From: Pirellulales bacterium
Lineage (GTDB): Bacteria; Planctomycetota; Planctomycetia; Pirellulales; DATAWG01
NCBI GenBank assembly: GCA_035939775.1
Contig: DASZFO010000096.1
Coordinates: 1-40,285, forward strand
Reading direction: 5' to 3'
DNA: 40,285 nt
This document shows, piece by piece, positions 7,519 through 17,746 of this stretch (position 1 is its first letter; the number at the start of each line of letters is the position of its first letter). A program made the translations under genes and the position numbers. Below the pieces are notes generated by a model. The model did no database searches, was not told where the DNA came from, and saw only the letters and a list, made by a program, of their open reading frames with translations.

Positions 7519-10500
7519 CTATCCGGCAGGCCCCTTGATCCTCATGTGGCAGTTCTTGTATTTCTTTCCGCTGCCGCACGGGCAGGGGTCGTTGCGGCCG
7601 ACCTTTGGATTGCGATTGCGGATCGGTTCGATCTTTTGATCGCCGTTGGCCGACGAGTCGATGGCGGCCTGCTGCTGGCGGGCCATCTCGGTGGTCGAGG
7701 GGGCTTCCTCATGGACGGCCGTGGCTTCCTTCCAGGTCGAGCCGACGAAATTCGGATCGAGGTCTTCCATCCGAAAGATCAGGTCGGTGACTCGCTCGCC
7801 GATGCTCGTCCACATCTGCTCGAAGGTGCGCATCCCTTCTCGCTTGTATTCCACCTTCGGATCGACTTGCGCCCAGCCGCGCAGTCCAACCGCGGAGCGG
7901 AGGTGATCCATCGCCAGCAAATGGTCTTTCCAGGCGGCATCGAGAATCTCGAGCACTAGCGTCCGCTCCATCTTCCGCATTTCAGGGCGGAAGTGGTCTT
8001 CCAATACTATCGACAGCCGATTCTTGAGCGCTTCGCGATCCAGCTCGGCGAATTCCCCTGGCCTGGCTTGATAACCGACCGTTTCACGCACCCACGCGGT
8101 GAGCGAAGCCAGCGGATCGTCGCCGTTGGACCCGTGCTTGGCGTCGAACACGTCGTCCGGCAATTCATTGATCCGTCGCCGCAGCTCGGCCAGCATTTCA
8201 TCGGCGCGGCGGTGGTTGGTGCGGCTCTGCTCGATCAACAGGGCGCGAACCTCCTCGCGCTGCTTGCTCTTCAGGTCTTCGAGGTCGAGATCGACATGGA
8301 ACCGCTCTTTGGCCCAGGCCACGAGCTTCTCGCGGTCGAACCGCTTCTGCCCGCTCGAGTCGCGGGTGGTGAAGTGATACAGTCCCGCCATGACCGGGTA
8401 TTCAATTTCCTTCTCTTCGTAGGCGGCGGTCCCCTTTTCGCGAATCAAGCTCTTGAACGGGGCTGGCTCGAGCGAGCGGATCTCCTGCGGTTCGAGCGCC
8501 ACGCCGAATTTGTATTGCACCCAGCCGCAGGCCGTGCGGATGCCGAAATCGTCGATCAAGAACTTGGCCCCTTCGGCGAGATCGACCTTTTCAATCGCGT
8601 CGCGGGCCTTCTGGATCAGCGTTTCGGCGAGTTGATCGCGGCCGATCTTCTTGATGTCTTTATCGCGATAGTTCGTTTTCCAACGGGTGTTGGAGAACTT
8701 GGCCAGAGCTTCCCAATTCAATTCCTCGTCTTCCTCCCCTTCGGGAAGGTTCTCTTCGATGGCGTCGAAGATCTGGCGCTCCGCGGCCCGCTCCGCTTCG
8801 TTCTTCGCATGCTGGATGGCGGCGTCGAAGTCGATCCCGGCAAACTGTTTGGGATCCAGCTCGGCCGAGAGCAATCCACCAGCCCATTTGGCGAATGTCT
8901 CCGTGCCGTACTGCTTGTCAAGGAAAATATCGAGATGATGCTCGATTTGGCTGTCGATCATCTCGAGGATCAATTCCTTGCAGTTCGCTCCGTTGAGGAT
9001 GCGTTGGCGATAGCCGTAAACGCGCTTGCGCTGCTCGTCCATCACCTCGTCGTATTCGAGCAGGTTCTTGCGTTGGTCGAAGTTTCGCTCCTCGACCTTT
9101 TTCTGCGCGCCCTCGATGCGGCGGCTGACCATGCGGTTCTCGATCGCCTCTCCTTCTTGCATGCCGAGACGAGTAAGAAAGTTTGCGATCCATTCGCCGA
9201 TGAAGATTCGCATCAGGTCATCTTCTAGCGACAGATAGAACCGGCTGCTGCCGGGGTCTCCCTGTCGACCGCAGCGGCCGCGCAACTGGAGGTCGATGCG
9301 GCGGGCTTCGTGCCGCTCGGTGCCGATGATGTGCAGGCCCCCCATCTCCTTCACTTCGCGCCCGTCGGCCTTCATCTGCTCGCGCTGCTCGATCTCGTTG
9401 ACGAGCGCTTCCCATTCCGCCTGCGGCACGTCGAGGCGCGTCGGATACTTGTCTTGCAATTGGGCCCAGGCCATCGTCTCGGGATTGCCGCCGAGGATGA
9501 TGTCGGTGCCGCGGCCGGCCATGTTCGTGGCGATCGTCACGGCCCCCTTACGGCCGGCCTGGGCGACGATCTCCGCCTCGCGTTTGTGATGCTTGGCATT
9601 GAGCACCTGATGCTTGATCCCGCGCTTTTCGAGCAGGGCCGACATCCGCTCGCTCTTCTCGATCGACACCGTGCCGACCAGCACCGGGCGGCCGCGGCGC
9701 TCGAGCTGCTTGATCTTGTCGCGGGGGATCGTCTCGCGCTGGCGGCTATCTCTGGCCTGGAAGTCGATCGCGTCGGGCTGCTCCTTGGCGATCGTGCCGA
9801 GCTTTTCCGTGCCGTCGGTCAGCTCGAGCGCGTCCCACTTGTTGATCCGCTCGATTTCGTCGGCGATGGCGGTGAATTTTTCGCGTTCGCTGCGGAAAAT
9901 CACGTCCGGGTAGTTGCGCCGGCGGAGCGGTTTGTTGGTGGGAATGGCGATCACGTCGAGCTTGTAGATCTTCCAGAACTCGGAGGCCTCGGTCATGGCC
10001 GTGCCCGTCATCCCGCAAATCTTGTCGTAGAGCTTGAAAAAGTTTTGCAGCGTGATCGTGGCGAGCGTTTGCGTTTCTTCCTTGATCCGCACCCCTTCCT
10101 TGGCCTCGACCGCCTGGTGCAGGCCGTCGCTCCATTGCCGGCCGGGCATCTTGCGGCCCGTGAATTCATCGACGATCACGACTTCCCCGTCGTCCTCGAC
10201 CACATAATTCACGTCGCGCTTGTAGAGATGATGGGCTTTTAGCGAATTGTCGATCAGATGGGGCCATTCCATGTTGCCGGCCGTGTAGAAGCTCTCGACG
10301 CCGGCCAGCTTTTCCGCCGCCCGAACTCCTTCGTCCGTCAAATTGACCGCGTGTTCCTTTTCCTTGACCTCGAAATGCAGGTCCTTGACCAACTGCCTTG
10401 CCAACTGGTCGGCCTTGGCGTATTTGGCCACGTCGTCGTGGGCCGGGCCGGAGATGATCAGCGGCGTGCGGGCCTCGTCCACCAAAATATTGTCGACCTC

Positions 10501-11214
10501 GTCGATGATCGCGTAATGCAGCGGACCCTGCGACTGTTGCAACGGCTTCACATAGCGATCGTCGTCGCGGGCGGCGTGGCGCATGTTGTCGCGAAGATAA
10601 TCGAAGCCGAATTCGTTGTTCGTGCCGTAGGTGATGTCGCAGGCATAGACCTTTTGCCGCTGGGCGGAGTCCATGCTGTTTTGAATCGCCCCGACCGTCA
10701 GCCCGAGCCCCATATAGAGCGGGCCCATCCATTCCATGTCGCGGCGCGCCAGATAGTCGTTCACCGTGACGACGTGGACCCCTTTGCCTTCGATCGCGTT
10801 GAGGTATGCGGGCAGTGTGGCGACGAGCGTTTTCCCTTCGCCAGTGACCATTTCGGCAATCGACCCGCTATGCAGCACCATGCCGCCGACGAGCTGCACG
10901 TCGTAATGGCGCATGCCAAGAAAGCGGCGACCGGCCTCGCGGCAGACGGCAAACGCCTCGATCAGCAAGTCTTCGAGCGTTTCGCCCGCAGCCAGCCGGT
11001 TGCGGAACTCGACCGTCTGCTGGCGCAGGGCCTCGTCGGTCAGCGACTGGAATTTCGGCTCGAGCGCATTGATCGCGTCCACCTTCGGCTGAAGCTTGCG
11101 GACATAGCGGGCATTCGACGAGCCGAACAACGAAGTGATCGAGCGCTCGATGCCGCTCCCGATGGCGCCAAAGAAGCCCCCGATCCATTCCCAAATCTGT
11201 TCGAGTATTTCCAT
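7519..11214 (-). CDS. secA: Preprotein translocase ATPase SecA
   Basis: SecA drives unfolded preproteins through SecYEG. I place the start at ATG 11212-11214 ([16 protein letters not shown]), giving 1231 residues. An ATG 17 codons upstream is possible, and neither has a clear Shine-Dalgarno sequence. Motifs are Walker A region [17 protein letters not shown] near residue 120, [19 protein letters not shown] near 235, the NBD2 motif [35 protein letters not shown], and a long helical scaffold and wing part. The last residues [20 protein letters not shown] are the SecB/zinc-binding tail with the CxC...CH pattern. The protein is some 330 residues longer than E. coli SecA (901), with extra acidic sequence such as [18 protein letters not shown] in the C-terminal half, as is usual in planctomycetes. 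Confidence 0.97.
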   Translation of the reverse strand: MEILEQIWEWIGGFFGAIGSGIERSITSLFGSSNARYVRKLQPKVDAINALEPKFQSLTDEALRQQTVEFRNRLAAGETLEDLLIEAFAVCREAGRRFLGMRHYDVQLVGGMVLHSGSIAEMVTGEGKTLVATLPAYLNAIEGKGVHVVTVNDYLARRDMEWMGPLYMGLGLTVGAIQNSMDSAQRQKVYACDITYGTNNEFGFDYLRDNMRHAARDDDRYVKPLQQSQGPLHYAIIDEVDNILVDEARTPLIISGPAHDDVAKYAKADQLARQLVKDLHFEVKEKEHAVNLTDEGVRAAEKLAGVESFYTAGNMEWPHLIDNSLKAHHLYKRDVNYVVEDDGEVVIVDEFTGRKMPGRQWSDGLHQAVEAKEGVRIKEETQTLATITLQNFFKLYDKICGMTGTAMTEASEFWKIYKLDVIAIPTNKPLRRRNYPDVIFRSEREKFTAIADEIERINKWDALELTDGTEKLGTIAKEQPDAIDFQARDSRQRETIPRDKIKQLERRGRPVLVGTVSIEKSERMSALLEKRGIKHQVLNAKHHKREAEIVAQAGRKGAVTIATNMAGRGTDIILGGNPETMAWAQLQDKYPTRLDVPQAEWEALVNEIEQREQMKADGREVKEMGGLHIIGTERHEARRIDLQLRGRCGRQGDPGSSRFYLSLEDDLMRIFIGEWIANFLTRLGMQEGEAIENRMVSRRIEGAQKKVEERNFDQRKNLLEYDEVMDEQRKRVYGYRQRILNGANCKELILEMIDSQIEHHLDIFLDKQYGTETFAKWAGGLLSAELDPKQFAGIDFDAAIQHAKNEAERAAERQIFDAIEENLPEGEEDEELNWEALAKFSNTRWKTNYRDKDIKKIGRDQLAETLIQKARDAIEKVDLAEGAKFLIDDFGIRTACGWVQYKFGVALEPQEIRSLEPAPFKSLIREKGTAAYEEKEIEYPVMAGLYHFTTRDSSGQKRFDREKLVAWAKERFHVDLDLEDLKSKQREEVRALLIEQSRTNHRRADEMLAELRRRINELPDDVFDAKHGSNGDDPLASLTAWVRETVGYQARPGEFAELDREALKNRLSIVLEDHFRPEMRKMERTLVLEILDAAWKDHLLAMDHLRSAVGLRGWAQVDPKVEYKREGMRTFEQMWTSIGERVTDLIFRMEDLDPNFVGSTWKEATAVHEEAPSTTEMARQQQAAIDSSANGDQKIEPIRNRNPKVGRNDPCPCGSGKKYKNCHMRIKGPAG

Positions 11215-11265
11215 AGCGGAGGCCGTTGGTTGCAAACAGCAAAAGCCCAAGCCGTCGATCAGCAT

Positions 11266-11495
11266 TCGATCAACGGCCGGGAAGCTAGGGTTATGAGTAC
11301 GTAAGTTTATCTCGCATCAAAGTTTATAGCGATTGCCGCAATGGGTCAAGCGTGACACATGGAGCTTGTACACTCCGTAAGCGCAATCCATAATTGAATT
11401 TGCAGTTAGTGCTTTCGCTTGATTGCCAGGCCGGCGCCGGAACCGTCGGCCGAGCGAACATTCCCCGCGTGAAACGTCCGCCGAGACGCCGATTT
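11266..11495. promoter_or_regulatory. Divergent intergenic region between secA and the prenyltransferase-repeat gene
   Basis: About 230 bases, locally AT-rich around 11300-11400, must carry the secA promoter on the minus strand and that of the next gene on the plus strand. I find no box pair that I trust and no repeat. Confidence 0.35.
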
Positions 11496-13346
11496 ATGTC
11501 TAGTTCGCGCGTGCTATCGGGCGGTCTTCCTGAGCGGTCCGCGGTCGTGGCGGCGGAAGAGCGCGAGAGGATGGAGGCCGGCATTGATCTGTTCGCCATG
11601 GCAACGGTCGCAGGAGTCGCGACCGAGCATCCCCCACCGATCGAGACCATTGCGGAAGTCGAGTCGACAACGGCGGGTGAGTCAGAAATCGATTCACCGA
11701 TTAACAATGGCATGACGCCGAGACTTCCCGCCGACGCGCCGGAGCCGACCGTCGACGAAGGACTGTGGGCCGAATGCTTCGCTTGGATGCGGGCCAATGT
11801 TCATTGGTACGCGGTCAGTTTCGTCGTCCACCTGATTATATTCGCAGCACTGCTCTTTATCTTGGGACGATTTCGGTTGGACGTGACCGACAATTCGGGC
11901 ATGTTTCAGCCGGTAGATGACGAGCTGGCTTTGAAGGGCCGATTACACAACATCGAAATCCCCAGCGGGGCGCCCGAAGACCCGACCGAATTGAATGCCG
12001 ACGTGCTGCTGTCGCCGGAGATTCGCCCCGTGACAGCGGAAAACAACGACGACTCCACGACGTTCCGGAAAGAGGGAGGCGGGCGGGCGATGGATTCCGA
12101 CGCGGCCCTGGTTGGCGGCGCCGGCGGTTTCACGGTGCGTGCGCCGGGCCCCGGGCCGTTGGTCGCGGGCGCCGGCGGCATCGGCGCCGAGCGCGGCACT
12201 TCCGATCGCCTCGGCAATGGCGGATCGGGGGAAGGGTTTGCCGGCCGCGGCAAGGGGCGTCGCGACGCCATGTTGCGGCTGGGAGGTGGCACGAGGGACA
12301 CGGAAGCAGCCGTCGCCGCCGCGCTCAACTGGTTCTATCGGCATCGCAACGCCAACGGAAGCTGGAGCTTGTCGCGATTCGCCGCCCATTGCTCGGGAAC
12401 CGCTTGCACCGGTCCGGGCACCGCCGACTCCGATTCCGCCGCCACTGCGCTGGCGGTGCTTCCTTTTCTCGCGGCCGGCGAGACACACAAGAGCCGAGGG
12501 CCGTATCAAGACGCCGTGAAGCAGGCCCTCTATTTCTTAATACGTCGGCAAGCGGCGAACGGCGATCTTTCCGGCGGCACAGGTCACCAAATGTATGCCC
12601 ATGCGTTGGCGTCGCTCGCGCTTTGCGAAGCCTATGGCATGACCAACGACCAGAAGATTGGCGACGCCGCTCAGCGGGCCGTGTTCTTCATCGAGGCGGC
12701 CCAAAACCGCACGACCGGCGGCTGGCGGTATGTGCCCGGCGAAGACGGCGATACCTCGGTTCTCGGTTGGCAGATGATGGCGCTGCGGAGCGCGCAGTTG
12801 GCCGGCTTGGCCGTGAACACGCTCACGATGGAGAATGCCAAGAAATGGCTCGCGGTCGTCTCGAAGGGGCATTACAACGGACTCTACTCCTATCAGCCTT
12901 ATAAGGAAGCCACGCCGACGATGACGGCCATTGGCATGCTCTCCTGGCAGTATTTGGGGATGCGGCCCGACACTCGGGAAATGATCGAAGGACGGCAATA
13001 CCTGATGGACCACCTGCCGGACAACCGCGCCCGCAGCACCTACTATTGGTATTACGCCACGCAGGCGATGCACAACATGCTCGGCTCGGATTGGGACACC
13101 TGGAATCGGCGGATGCGGCGGACATTGCTCGAAGCGCAGTGCCGCGAAGGCTGCGCCGCGGGAAGCTGGGACCCGGAACTTCCGACGCTCGATGCCTGGA
13201 GCGAGCAAGGGGGCCGGATTCTCACCACCAGCTTCTCGACGCTCTCGCTTGAGGTTTACTACCGCTACCTGCCGCTTTACAATCTGCACCCAAGCGCAAG
13301 CGACGGCCCGCCGCCGCCGATTAACGCGGCCGATGAGGGCCGATAG
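11496..13346 (+). CDS. Membrane-anchored prenyltransferase/squalene-cyclase-repeat protein
   Basis: The start is uncertain: ATG 11496 gives 616 residues, while ATG 11571, nine bases after GGAAGAG, gives 591. A single transmembrane segment (WYAVSFVVHLIIFAALLFILG) lies near residues 104-125, followed by a glycine-rich linker around residues 200-265 (AALVGGAGGFTVRAPGPGP, GNGGSGEGFAGRGKG). The C-terminal 350 residues show alpha/alpha-toroid repeats of the prenyltransferase/squalene oxidase type: AVAAALNWFYRHRNANGSWS, DAVKQALYFLIRRQAANGDL, AAQRAVFFIEAAQNRTTGGW. This architecture is frequent in planctomycetes. It has not been tied to a reaction and I see no DxDD cyclase motif. It probably faces the periplasm as a binding or scaffolding domain (inference). 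The next gene begins 21 bases downstream. Confidence 0.75.
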   Translation: MSSSRVLSGGLPERSAVVAAEERERMEAGIDLFAMATVAGVATEHPPPIETIAEVESTTAGESEIDSPINNGMTPRLPADAPEPTVDEGLWAECFAWMRANVHWYAVSFVVHLIIFAALLFILGRFRLDVTDNSGMFQPVDDELALKGRLHNIEIPSGAPEDPTELNADVLLSPEIRPVTAENNDDSTTFRKEGGGRAMDSDAALVGGAGGFTVRAPGPGPLVAGAGGIGAERGTSDRLGNGGSGEGFAGRGKGRRDAMLRLGGGTRDTEAAVAAALNWFYRHRNANGSWSLSRFAAHCSGTACTGPGTADSDSAATALAVLPFLAAGETHKSRGPYQDAVKQALYFLIRRQAANGDLSGGTGHQMYAHALASLALCEAYGMTNDQKIGDAAQRAVFFIEAAQNRTTGGWRYVPGEDGDTSVLGWQMMALRSAQLAGLAVNTLTMENAKKWLAVVSKGHYNGLYSYQPYKEATPTMTAIGMLSWQYLGMRPDTREMIEGRQYLMDHLPDNRARSTYYWYYATQAMHNMLGSDWDTWNRRMRRTLLEAQCREGCAAGSWDPELPTLDAWSEQGGRILTTSFSTLSLEVYYRYLPLYNLHPSASDGPPPPINAADEGR

Positions 13347-13367
13347 AATAGCGGAAAGGATTTCACG

Positions 13368-13838
13368 ATGGCGCACCCAGACATGGACGAGTTGCTCAAC
13401 GAGGCGCTCGATGCGGCCGAGCAGTTTTTGGAGAAGATCGGCGAGTTCTTTCCGTTCGTGGTGACGATGTCGCCCGAGGGCGAGATCAGTCATGCCCAGG
13501 AGTATCTCGGGGAAGAGCCGCCAGCGGCGGAGGAAACCGTGGACGTGCTCATCGACGGCCTGAAGCAAGCGGCCGCAAAGGGGACGTACAAAGCGACCGC
13601 GCTAGTGAGCGACGCGCATCTTCCGTCGCCGGACGGCAAGTTTCAGGACGCGGTCAGCGTGTTGCTCGAGCATCAATCGGAGCCCCCCGTCACTTGCTAT
13701 CTGCCCTATAAGCACGTCAAGGGTAAATTCGAATTCGGCGAAGTGTTCGCCAAACGCGCCGACCGCCGAGTTTTCGCGAAGGCTGCTGAGAAGGCGAGCC
13801 CGAAAGAACCAAAGCGGACGGAGAAGAAGACGAAATGA
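13368..13838 (+). CDS. Hypothetical acidic protein
   Basis: This 156-residue protein of unknown function starts 21 bases after the prenyltransferase-repeat gene, with GGAAAGGA before the ATG, and is probably cotranscribed with it. The N-terminal two thirds are acidic and predicted mixed alpha/beta (LLNEALDAAEQFLEKIGEFF, FVVTMSPEGEISHAQEY). The C-terminal 25 residues are a lysine-rich tail (KASPKEPKRTEKKTK). No signal peptide, membrane segment or known domain is recognised. Confidence 0.75.
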   Translation: MAHPDMDELLNEALDAAEQFLEKIGEFFPFVVTMSPEGEISHAQEYLGEEPPAAEETVDVLIDGLKQAAAKGTYKATALVSDAHLPSPDGKFQDAVSVLLEHQSEPPVTCYLPYKHVKGKFEFGEVFAKRADRRVFAKAAEKASPKEPKRTEKKTK

Positions 13839-13881
13839 CGAGTGGTCGGACGTTCGTCATATCCTTTGTTGCCTAACGCGG

Positions 13882-13887
13882 TATAAT
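13882..13887 (+). promoter_or_regulatory. Candidate -10 box upstream of prfB
   Basis: A perfect TATAAT lies 41 bases before the prfB start. No good -35 box is seen at 16-18 bases spacing. Confidence 0.3.
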
Positions 13888-13928
13888 TGGTGGCATCAAT
13901 AACCGCTCCGCCCAAGGATCACGCCGTC

Positions 13929-15060
13929 ATGGAACGAGAATTCATCGATCGCGCCGCCGCCCTTCACGACCGAATCCTGCAACTGCGGGATTCTCTTTGA
14001 CTACGCCACCAAGCAATCTCAGGTTGCCGCAATCGAGCAGCGGATGGCGGCGGCAGACTTCTGGAATAGCCAAGAGCGGGCCCAGGCCACGGTTGCCGAA
14101 TTGAAGGGGCTTAACGGCGTGCTCAAGCCGCTCGACGAGGCGCTTCGCGCCGATGCCGAGCTAGCGACGCTCGTCGAGATGGGGCAGGAAGACGAGAGCT
14201 TCGTCCCCGAGCTGCGCGCCGTGCTCGAGCGCACCGAGAAGCAAGTCGATGACCTGGCAATCAAGTCGCTACTGAATGGCCCGCACGACGGCAACCCCGC
14301 GATCCTCGCGATCAACGCCCGCGACGGCGGCACCGACGCCAACGACTGGGCCGAGATGCTGCTGCGGATGTACATCCAATGGGCGCAGAAGCAGGGCTAC
14401 TCGGTCGAGCTGCTCGATCGGCAGGACGACGGCGTGGCCGGGATTCAAAGCGCGGCGATCGCCGTTCGCGGCCCGATGGCCTATGGCTATTTGAAAGGCG
14501 AAACCGGCATGCACCGGCTGGTGCGGATCAGCCCGTTCAACGCCGAAGGGAAGCGGCAGACGAGCTTCGCGGCCGTCGACGTCTCGCCGGAGATCGCCGA
14601 AGACGCGGAGATCGAATTGCGCGACGAGGACATCCGCGAGGACGTGTTCCGTGCTAGCGGGGCGGGCGGCCAGCATGTGAACAAGACCTCGAGCGCGATC
14701 CGGCTCACGCACTTCCCCAGCGGGATCGTCGTGCAATGCCAGAACGAGCGGAGCCAGCACAAGAATCGAGCGACCGCGATCAAGATGCTCCGTGCCCGCC
14801 TCGCGCGGATGCAAGAGGAGAAGCGCGAAGCGGAGCTGGCGACGAAATACAAGAGCCAGGCCAAGACCGGCTTCGGCTCGCAGATTCGCAACTATTTCCT
14901 CCATCCCGATCAGCGCGTGAAGGACCAGCGCACGGGTCATTACGTCGGCAGTTTCCAGAGCGTGCTGGATGGCAACATCCAAGGCTTCCTGGATGCCTAT
15001 CTTCAATGGCGCGTCGCCGACAAACCGGCGGCCGCCAAATCGGCGGCGGACGATGAATAG
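13929..15060 (+). CDS. prfB: Peptide chain release factor 2, expressed by programmed +1 frameshift
   Basis: RF2 terminates translation at UGA and UAA. The zero frame starts at ATG 13929 and reads 23 codons to an in-frame TGA at 13998-14000. After a +1 shift at CTT the ribosome reads GAC (13999) onward to the TAG at 15058-15060, giving about 376 residues, normal for RF2. The joined sequence (RDSLDYATKQSQVAAIEQRM) aligns across the shift with ordinary RF2. Key motifs are the stop-codon-reading SPF tripeptide (VRISPFNAEGKR), the catalytic loop RASGAGGQHVNKTSSAIRLT with GGQ, and QCQNERSQHKNR. A single-frame gene call would give only the part from ATG 14044 and lose the N-terminus. The downstream gene overlaps the end by eight bases. 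Confidence 0.97.
13986..14001 (+). promoter_or_regulatory. prfB programmed frameshift site
   Basis: The slippery sequence CTT TGA C (13995-14001) is the canonical RF2 recoding site, with C after the stop codon making UGA a weak terminator. The usual upstream internal Shine-Dalgarno AGGGGG is reduced here to CGGGA (13986-13990). Low RF2 favours the shift and so raises RF2, a feedback control known from the family. Confidence 0.93.
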
Positions 15061-15580
15061 CGTGCTGCTCGTTGCCTCCGAGAGATTGGCAATGTGGTTC
15101 CACCGGCGCGATGATCGGTGGATGCAGTTTGTTGAGGTCCGGCGCGACGGAAGAATGGTCGCCTGTTTGGCGTCTGCCGAAGGGGAATCAGGCGACGAGT
15201 GGCCTCCCAGCCCCCCGTTTCAGAACCTCGAATTGCAAACAATCCCCGGCAAAGCGCAAACGGCGCTGCTGGTCGGCAAGGCCGGTTCCAGCCATTGGTC
15301 GGCCGCCGTCGAGGCCGATCCCACGGCCGGCGTGTTGCGCTTCGACGTCGCTTGCCGAATCCAGAACGAACCGAGCCGGCTGGGAAGCAGCTACTGGATT
15401 GGGGCCAATCCAAAACTGCCGCCGCCCGCGCTCCCGCGATTCGAGATGACACCGATCGGCGACGGCGTCGAACGTAGGTTAGACGTGACGGATCGAGAAG
15501 TGGCGATTAGAGTCTTGAGCGACACCGGACCTCTGCCGCGCACGATTCGCTGGCAGTACGTCATTTCGTTTCCGGAGTGA
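15053..15580 (+). CDS. Hypothetical protein downstream of prfB
   Basis: This 175-residue protein starts at ATG 15053, overlapping the last codons of prfB (stop 15058-15060), which suggests translational coupling. No signal peptide or membrane segment is seen. The sequence is mostly beta-rich (MWFHRRDDRWMQFVEVRR, WSAAVEADPTAGVLRFDVAC, IRWQYVISF). I do not recognise a family. An earlier ATG at 14969 is in frame but would lie deep within prfB and is unlikely. Confidence 0.7.
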   Translation: MNSVLLVASERLAMWFHRRDDRWMQFVEVRRDGRMVACLASAEGESGDEWPPSPPFQNLELQTIPGKAQTALLVGKAGSSHWSAAVEADPTAGVLRFDVACRIQNEPSRLGSSYWIGANPKLPPPALPRFEMTPIGDGVERRLDVTDREVAIRVLSDTGPLPRTIRWQYVISFPE

Positions 15581-15617
15581 GCATCAGCTTTGCCACTGAG
15601 ATCTCGGATTCCAGATT

Positions 15618-16043
15618 TCAGGTCGCGTCGCCCTGCAACGTCAGCACCAGGCTGCGGCGCGAGGCGCGGTTGCGATGCTCGCAGAGATAGATTCCTTGCC
15701 AAGTGCCGAGCGCCAATTGGCCATCGTGAACGGGAATCGTTAGCGAGCTGCCCAGGAGCGAGGCCTTCACGTGGGCCGGCATGTCATCTGGGCCTTCGCA
15801 GGTGTGCCGATGCGGGAAATCCTCCGGCGCCAGGGCGTTGAATGACGACTCCAAATCGGCCGGCGCGTCGGGATCGGCGTTCTCGTTGATCGAGAGCGAC
15901 GCCGAGGTGTGCTGAATGAACACGTGCAGCAGCCCGACGCGAATCTGTTTGAGTTCCGGCAGCGCGGCCACCACCTCGCCGGTGATCAGATGAAACCCTC
16001 TCGACCGCTGCCACAACTGAATCCGCCGTTGAAACCACGCCAT
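15618..16043 (-). CDS. YjbQ/UPF0047 family protein
   Basis: The 141-residue protein starts at ATG 16041-16043. Length and motifs match the YjbQ family (secondary thiamine-phosphate synthase enzyme family, UPF0047): FIQHTSASLSINENADPD, HRHTCEGPDDMPAHVKASLLGSS and LGTWQGIYLCEHR. The conserved histidines form a metal site in the known trimeric structures. E. coli YjbQ has weak thiamine phosphate synthase activity in vitro, but its true role is open. It is convergent with the preceding hypothetical gene and divergent from the small basic protein gene. Confidence 0.92.
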   Translation of the reverse strand: MAWFQRRIQLWQRSRGFHLITGEVVAALPELKQIRVGLLHVFIQHTSASLSINENADPDAPADLESSFNALAPEDFPHRHTCEGPDDMPAHVKASLLGSSLTIPVHDGQLALGTWQGIYLCEHRNRASRRSLVLTLQGDAT

Positions 16044-16062
16044 GACAACTCGCCGCCACGCC

Positions 16063-16091
16063 TTGATGGATCGGTCTAGGCCCCGTATACT
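16063..16091 (+). promoter_or_regulatory. Sigma-70 promoter of the small basic protein gene
   Basis: TTGATG (16063-16068) and TATACT (16086-16091) are separated by 17 bases, matching the consensus at four and five of six positions. Transcription would begin near 16098, leaving a leader of about 70 bases with GGGAGG (16152-16157) ten bases before ATG 16168. The promoter overlaps the upstream region of the divergent yjbQ-like gene. Confidence 0.65.
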
Positions 16092-16167
16092 ACTTGACTT
16101 ACGACCGAATTGAAACCTTGCCCGGTGTTTGGCCTGCCAGGCAGTGTCTTTGGGAGGTTTTTCGACC

Positions 16168-16452
16168 ATGACGATGGACAAGAGTTTGCGCGTCCGCCGC
16201 GGGATGATCCGCAGCCGCAACGTGCTCCGCCGAGACGAGCGGATCGCGCGTCTGCAGGAGTCGGACCGATGGACCGAAGAGAGCAGTGCGCTGGGGTTGC
16301 CCAAGGTCCGTGTGTTCAAGCTGGCGGTGAAGAAGAAGAAAAAGAAGAAGGAAGAGGAAGGGGCTGAAGGCGAGGCCGCCGCTGCCGCCACGCCTGCCGC
16401 CGGCGCCGCTAAACCGGCTGCCAAGCCGGCCGGAAAATCCGGCGGGAAGTAG
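16168..16452 (+). CDS. PVC-superphylum small basic signature protein
   Basis: The 94-residue protein starts at ATG 16168 ([20 protein letters not shown]), ten bases after GGGAGG. Its core [18 protein letters not shown] ... [20 protein letters not shown] is that of the small basic protein found across Planctomycetes, Verrucomicrobia and Chlamydiae, reported as a signature of the superphylum and thought to bind nucleic acid or ribosomes. The seven-lysine run is followed by an acidic patch and an alanine/proline/lysine-rich tail ([16 protein letters not shown]), which is low complexity and longer than usual. A good promoter precedes it. The LarA-family gene starts 13 bases after its stop, so they probably share a transcript. 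Confidence 0.88.
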   Translation: MTMDKSLRVRRGMIRSRNVLRRDERIARLQESDRWTEESSALGLPKVRVFKLAVKKKKKKKEEEGAEGEAAAAATPAAGAAKPAAKPAGKSGGK

Positions 16453-16465
16453 CAACCCAACTCCT

Positions 16466-17746
16466 GTGAAGTTTCGTCTCGAATATGGCCGAACCGGATT
16501 GGAAATCGACCTGCCGGCCGAGCGGGTTGTTCGTAAGCTGGCATACAAGGATGCCGTGCCGCTGCCCGATCCGGTCGGCGATCTTCGCAAGTTGCTCGAC
16601 CGGCCGAACGGCACGCCGCCGCTGGCCGAGTTGGCTCGCGGGCGAAAGTCGGCGTGCGTGGTCATCTCCGACATCACGCGCCCGGTTCCCAATCGCCTGA
16701 TCCTCGCGCCGCTGCTCGAAACGCTCGAATCCGCCGGCATCCCGCGCGGCGAGATCACGATCCTCGTGGCGACGGGGTTGCACCGGCCGAATCTCGGCGG
16801 CGAGCTGGTTGAGATGGTGGGCCAGGAAATCGTCGACAACTATCGGATCGAGAATCATCGCGGCACCGCGCTCGACGAGCATACGTATCTCGGCGAAAGC
16901 CCGCGCGGCGTGCCGATCTGGATCGACCGCCGCTATGTCGAGGCCGATCTCAAGATCACCACGGGCCTGATCGAGCCGCATCTGATGGCCGGCTTCTCCG
17001 GCGGGCGGAAACTGATCTGCCCCGGCATCGCCGCGCTGGAGACGATCAAGGTCTGGCACGGTCCCGATTTCCTCGAGCATCCCAACGCCGATGCCGGCAT
17101 TCTGGACGGCAACCCCGTCCACGAGGAAAACACTTGGATCGGCCGGCACACTGGCTGCGATTTCATCGCGAACGTCGTGATAGACAGCGAGCGGCGGCCG
17201 CTGAAATGGGTCGCCGGCGACATGGAGGCCGCGTTTCTCGAAGGGGTTGAGTTCGTTCGCGGAGTGGTGGTCGATACGGTGCCCGAGCCGGTCGATGTGG
17301 TCGTGACGAGTTGTGCCGGCTATCCGCTCGACACGACGTTCTATCAGGCCGTGAAGGGACTGACCGGCGCGCTGCCGATCGTCAAGCAAGGAGGCACAAT
17401 CATCATGGCGGCCAGCCTCTCGGAAGGGATCGGCAGCCCGGAGTTCGCACGCATCTTCGACGAGCATCCAAGCCTCGACGTGTTCGTCGAGAAAATCCTC
17501 GGCAAAGATTATTTCGTGATGGACCAATGGCAGCTTGAAGAGCTGGCCAAAGTTTGCCGCAAAGCCCGCGTGAAACTCGTGAGCGACGGCTTGCCCGCCG
17601 AAACGATTAACCGCCTATTCGTCGAAAGCGCCCCGAGCGTGGAGCGAGCCGTGGCGGATAGCCTGGCGGAATACGGCCCGGATGCCACGCTGGCAGTGAT
17701 CCCGAAGGGGCCGTACGTGCTGGCGCAGGTCGGGGGTCAGGCGTAG
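16466..17746 (+). CDS. LarA-family (nickel-pincer racemase/epimerase-type) protein
   Basis: The 426-residue protein starts at GTG 16466, 13 bases after the small basic protein, with no visible Shine-Dalgarno. It belongs to the LarA/DUF2088 family, whose founder is lactate racemase with a nickel-pincer nucleotide cofactor. Visible motifs are SDITRPVPN (substrate-binding arginine region), VATGLHRP (catalytic histidine), and [20 protein letters not shown], with the second catalytic histidine and the cofactor-attaching lysine. Many homologues act on other 2-hydroxyacids, so the substrate is open. No larB, larC or larE lies nearby, so the cofactor would have to be made from elsewhere in the genome. 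The stop codon lies inside a dispersed repeat (17743-17763). Confidence 0.88.
   Translation: MKFRLEYGRTGLEIDLPAERVVRKLAYKDAVPLPDPVGDLRKLLDRPNGTPPLAELARGRKSACVVISDITRPVPNRLILAPLLETLESAGIPRGEITILVATGLHRPNLGGELVEMVGQEIVDNYRIENHRGTALDEHTYLGESPRGVPIWIDRRYVEADLKITTGLIEPHLMAGFSGGRKLICPGIAALETIKVWHGPDFLEHPNADAGILDGNPVHEENTWIGRHTGCDFIANVVIDSERRPLKWVAGDMEAAFLEGVEFVRGVVVDTVPEPVDVVVTSCAGYPLDTTFYQAVKGLTGALPIVKQGGTIIMAASLSEGIGSPEFARIFDEHPSLDVFVEKILGKDYFVMDQWQLEELAKVCRKARVKLVSDGLPAETINRLFVESAPSVERAVADSLAEYGPDATLAVIPKGPYVLAQVGGQA

Noticed and set aside
7993-9228. 411-codon ORF opposite secA
   Set aside because: SecA motifs are unbroken on the other strand; this frame is a codon-bias artefact, as are the further long frames at 9310-10242 and 10258-11304.
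14044-15060. prfB as a normal gene starting at ATG 14044
   Set aside because: It would lack the conserved N-terminus, and the canonical CTT TGA C frameshift site with a matching zero-frame start lies directly upstream.
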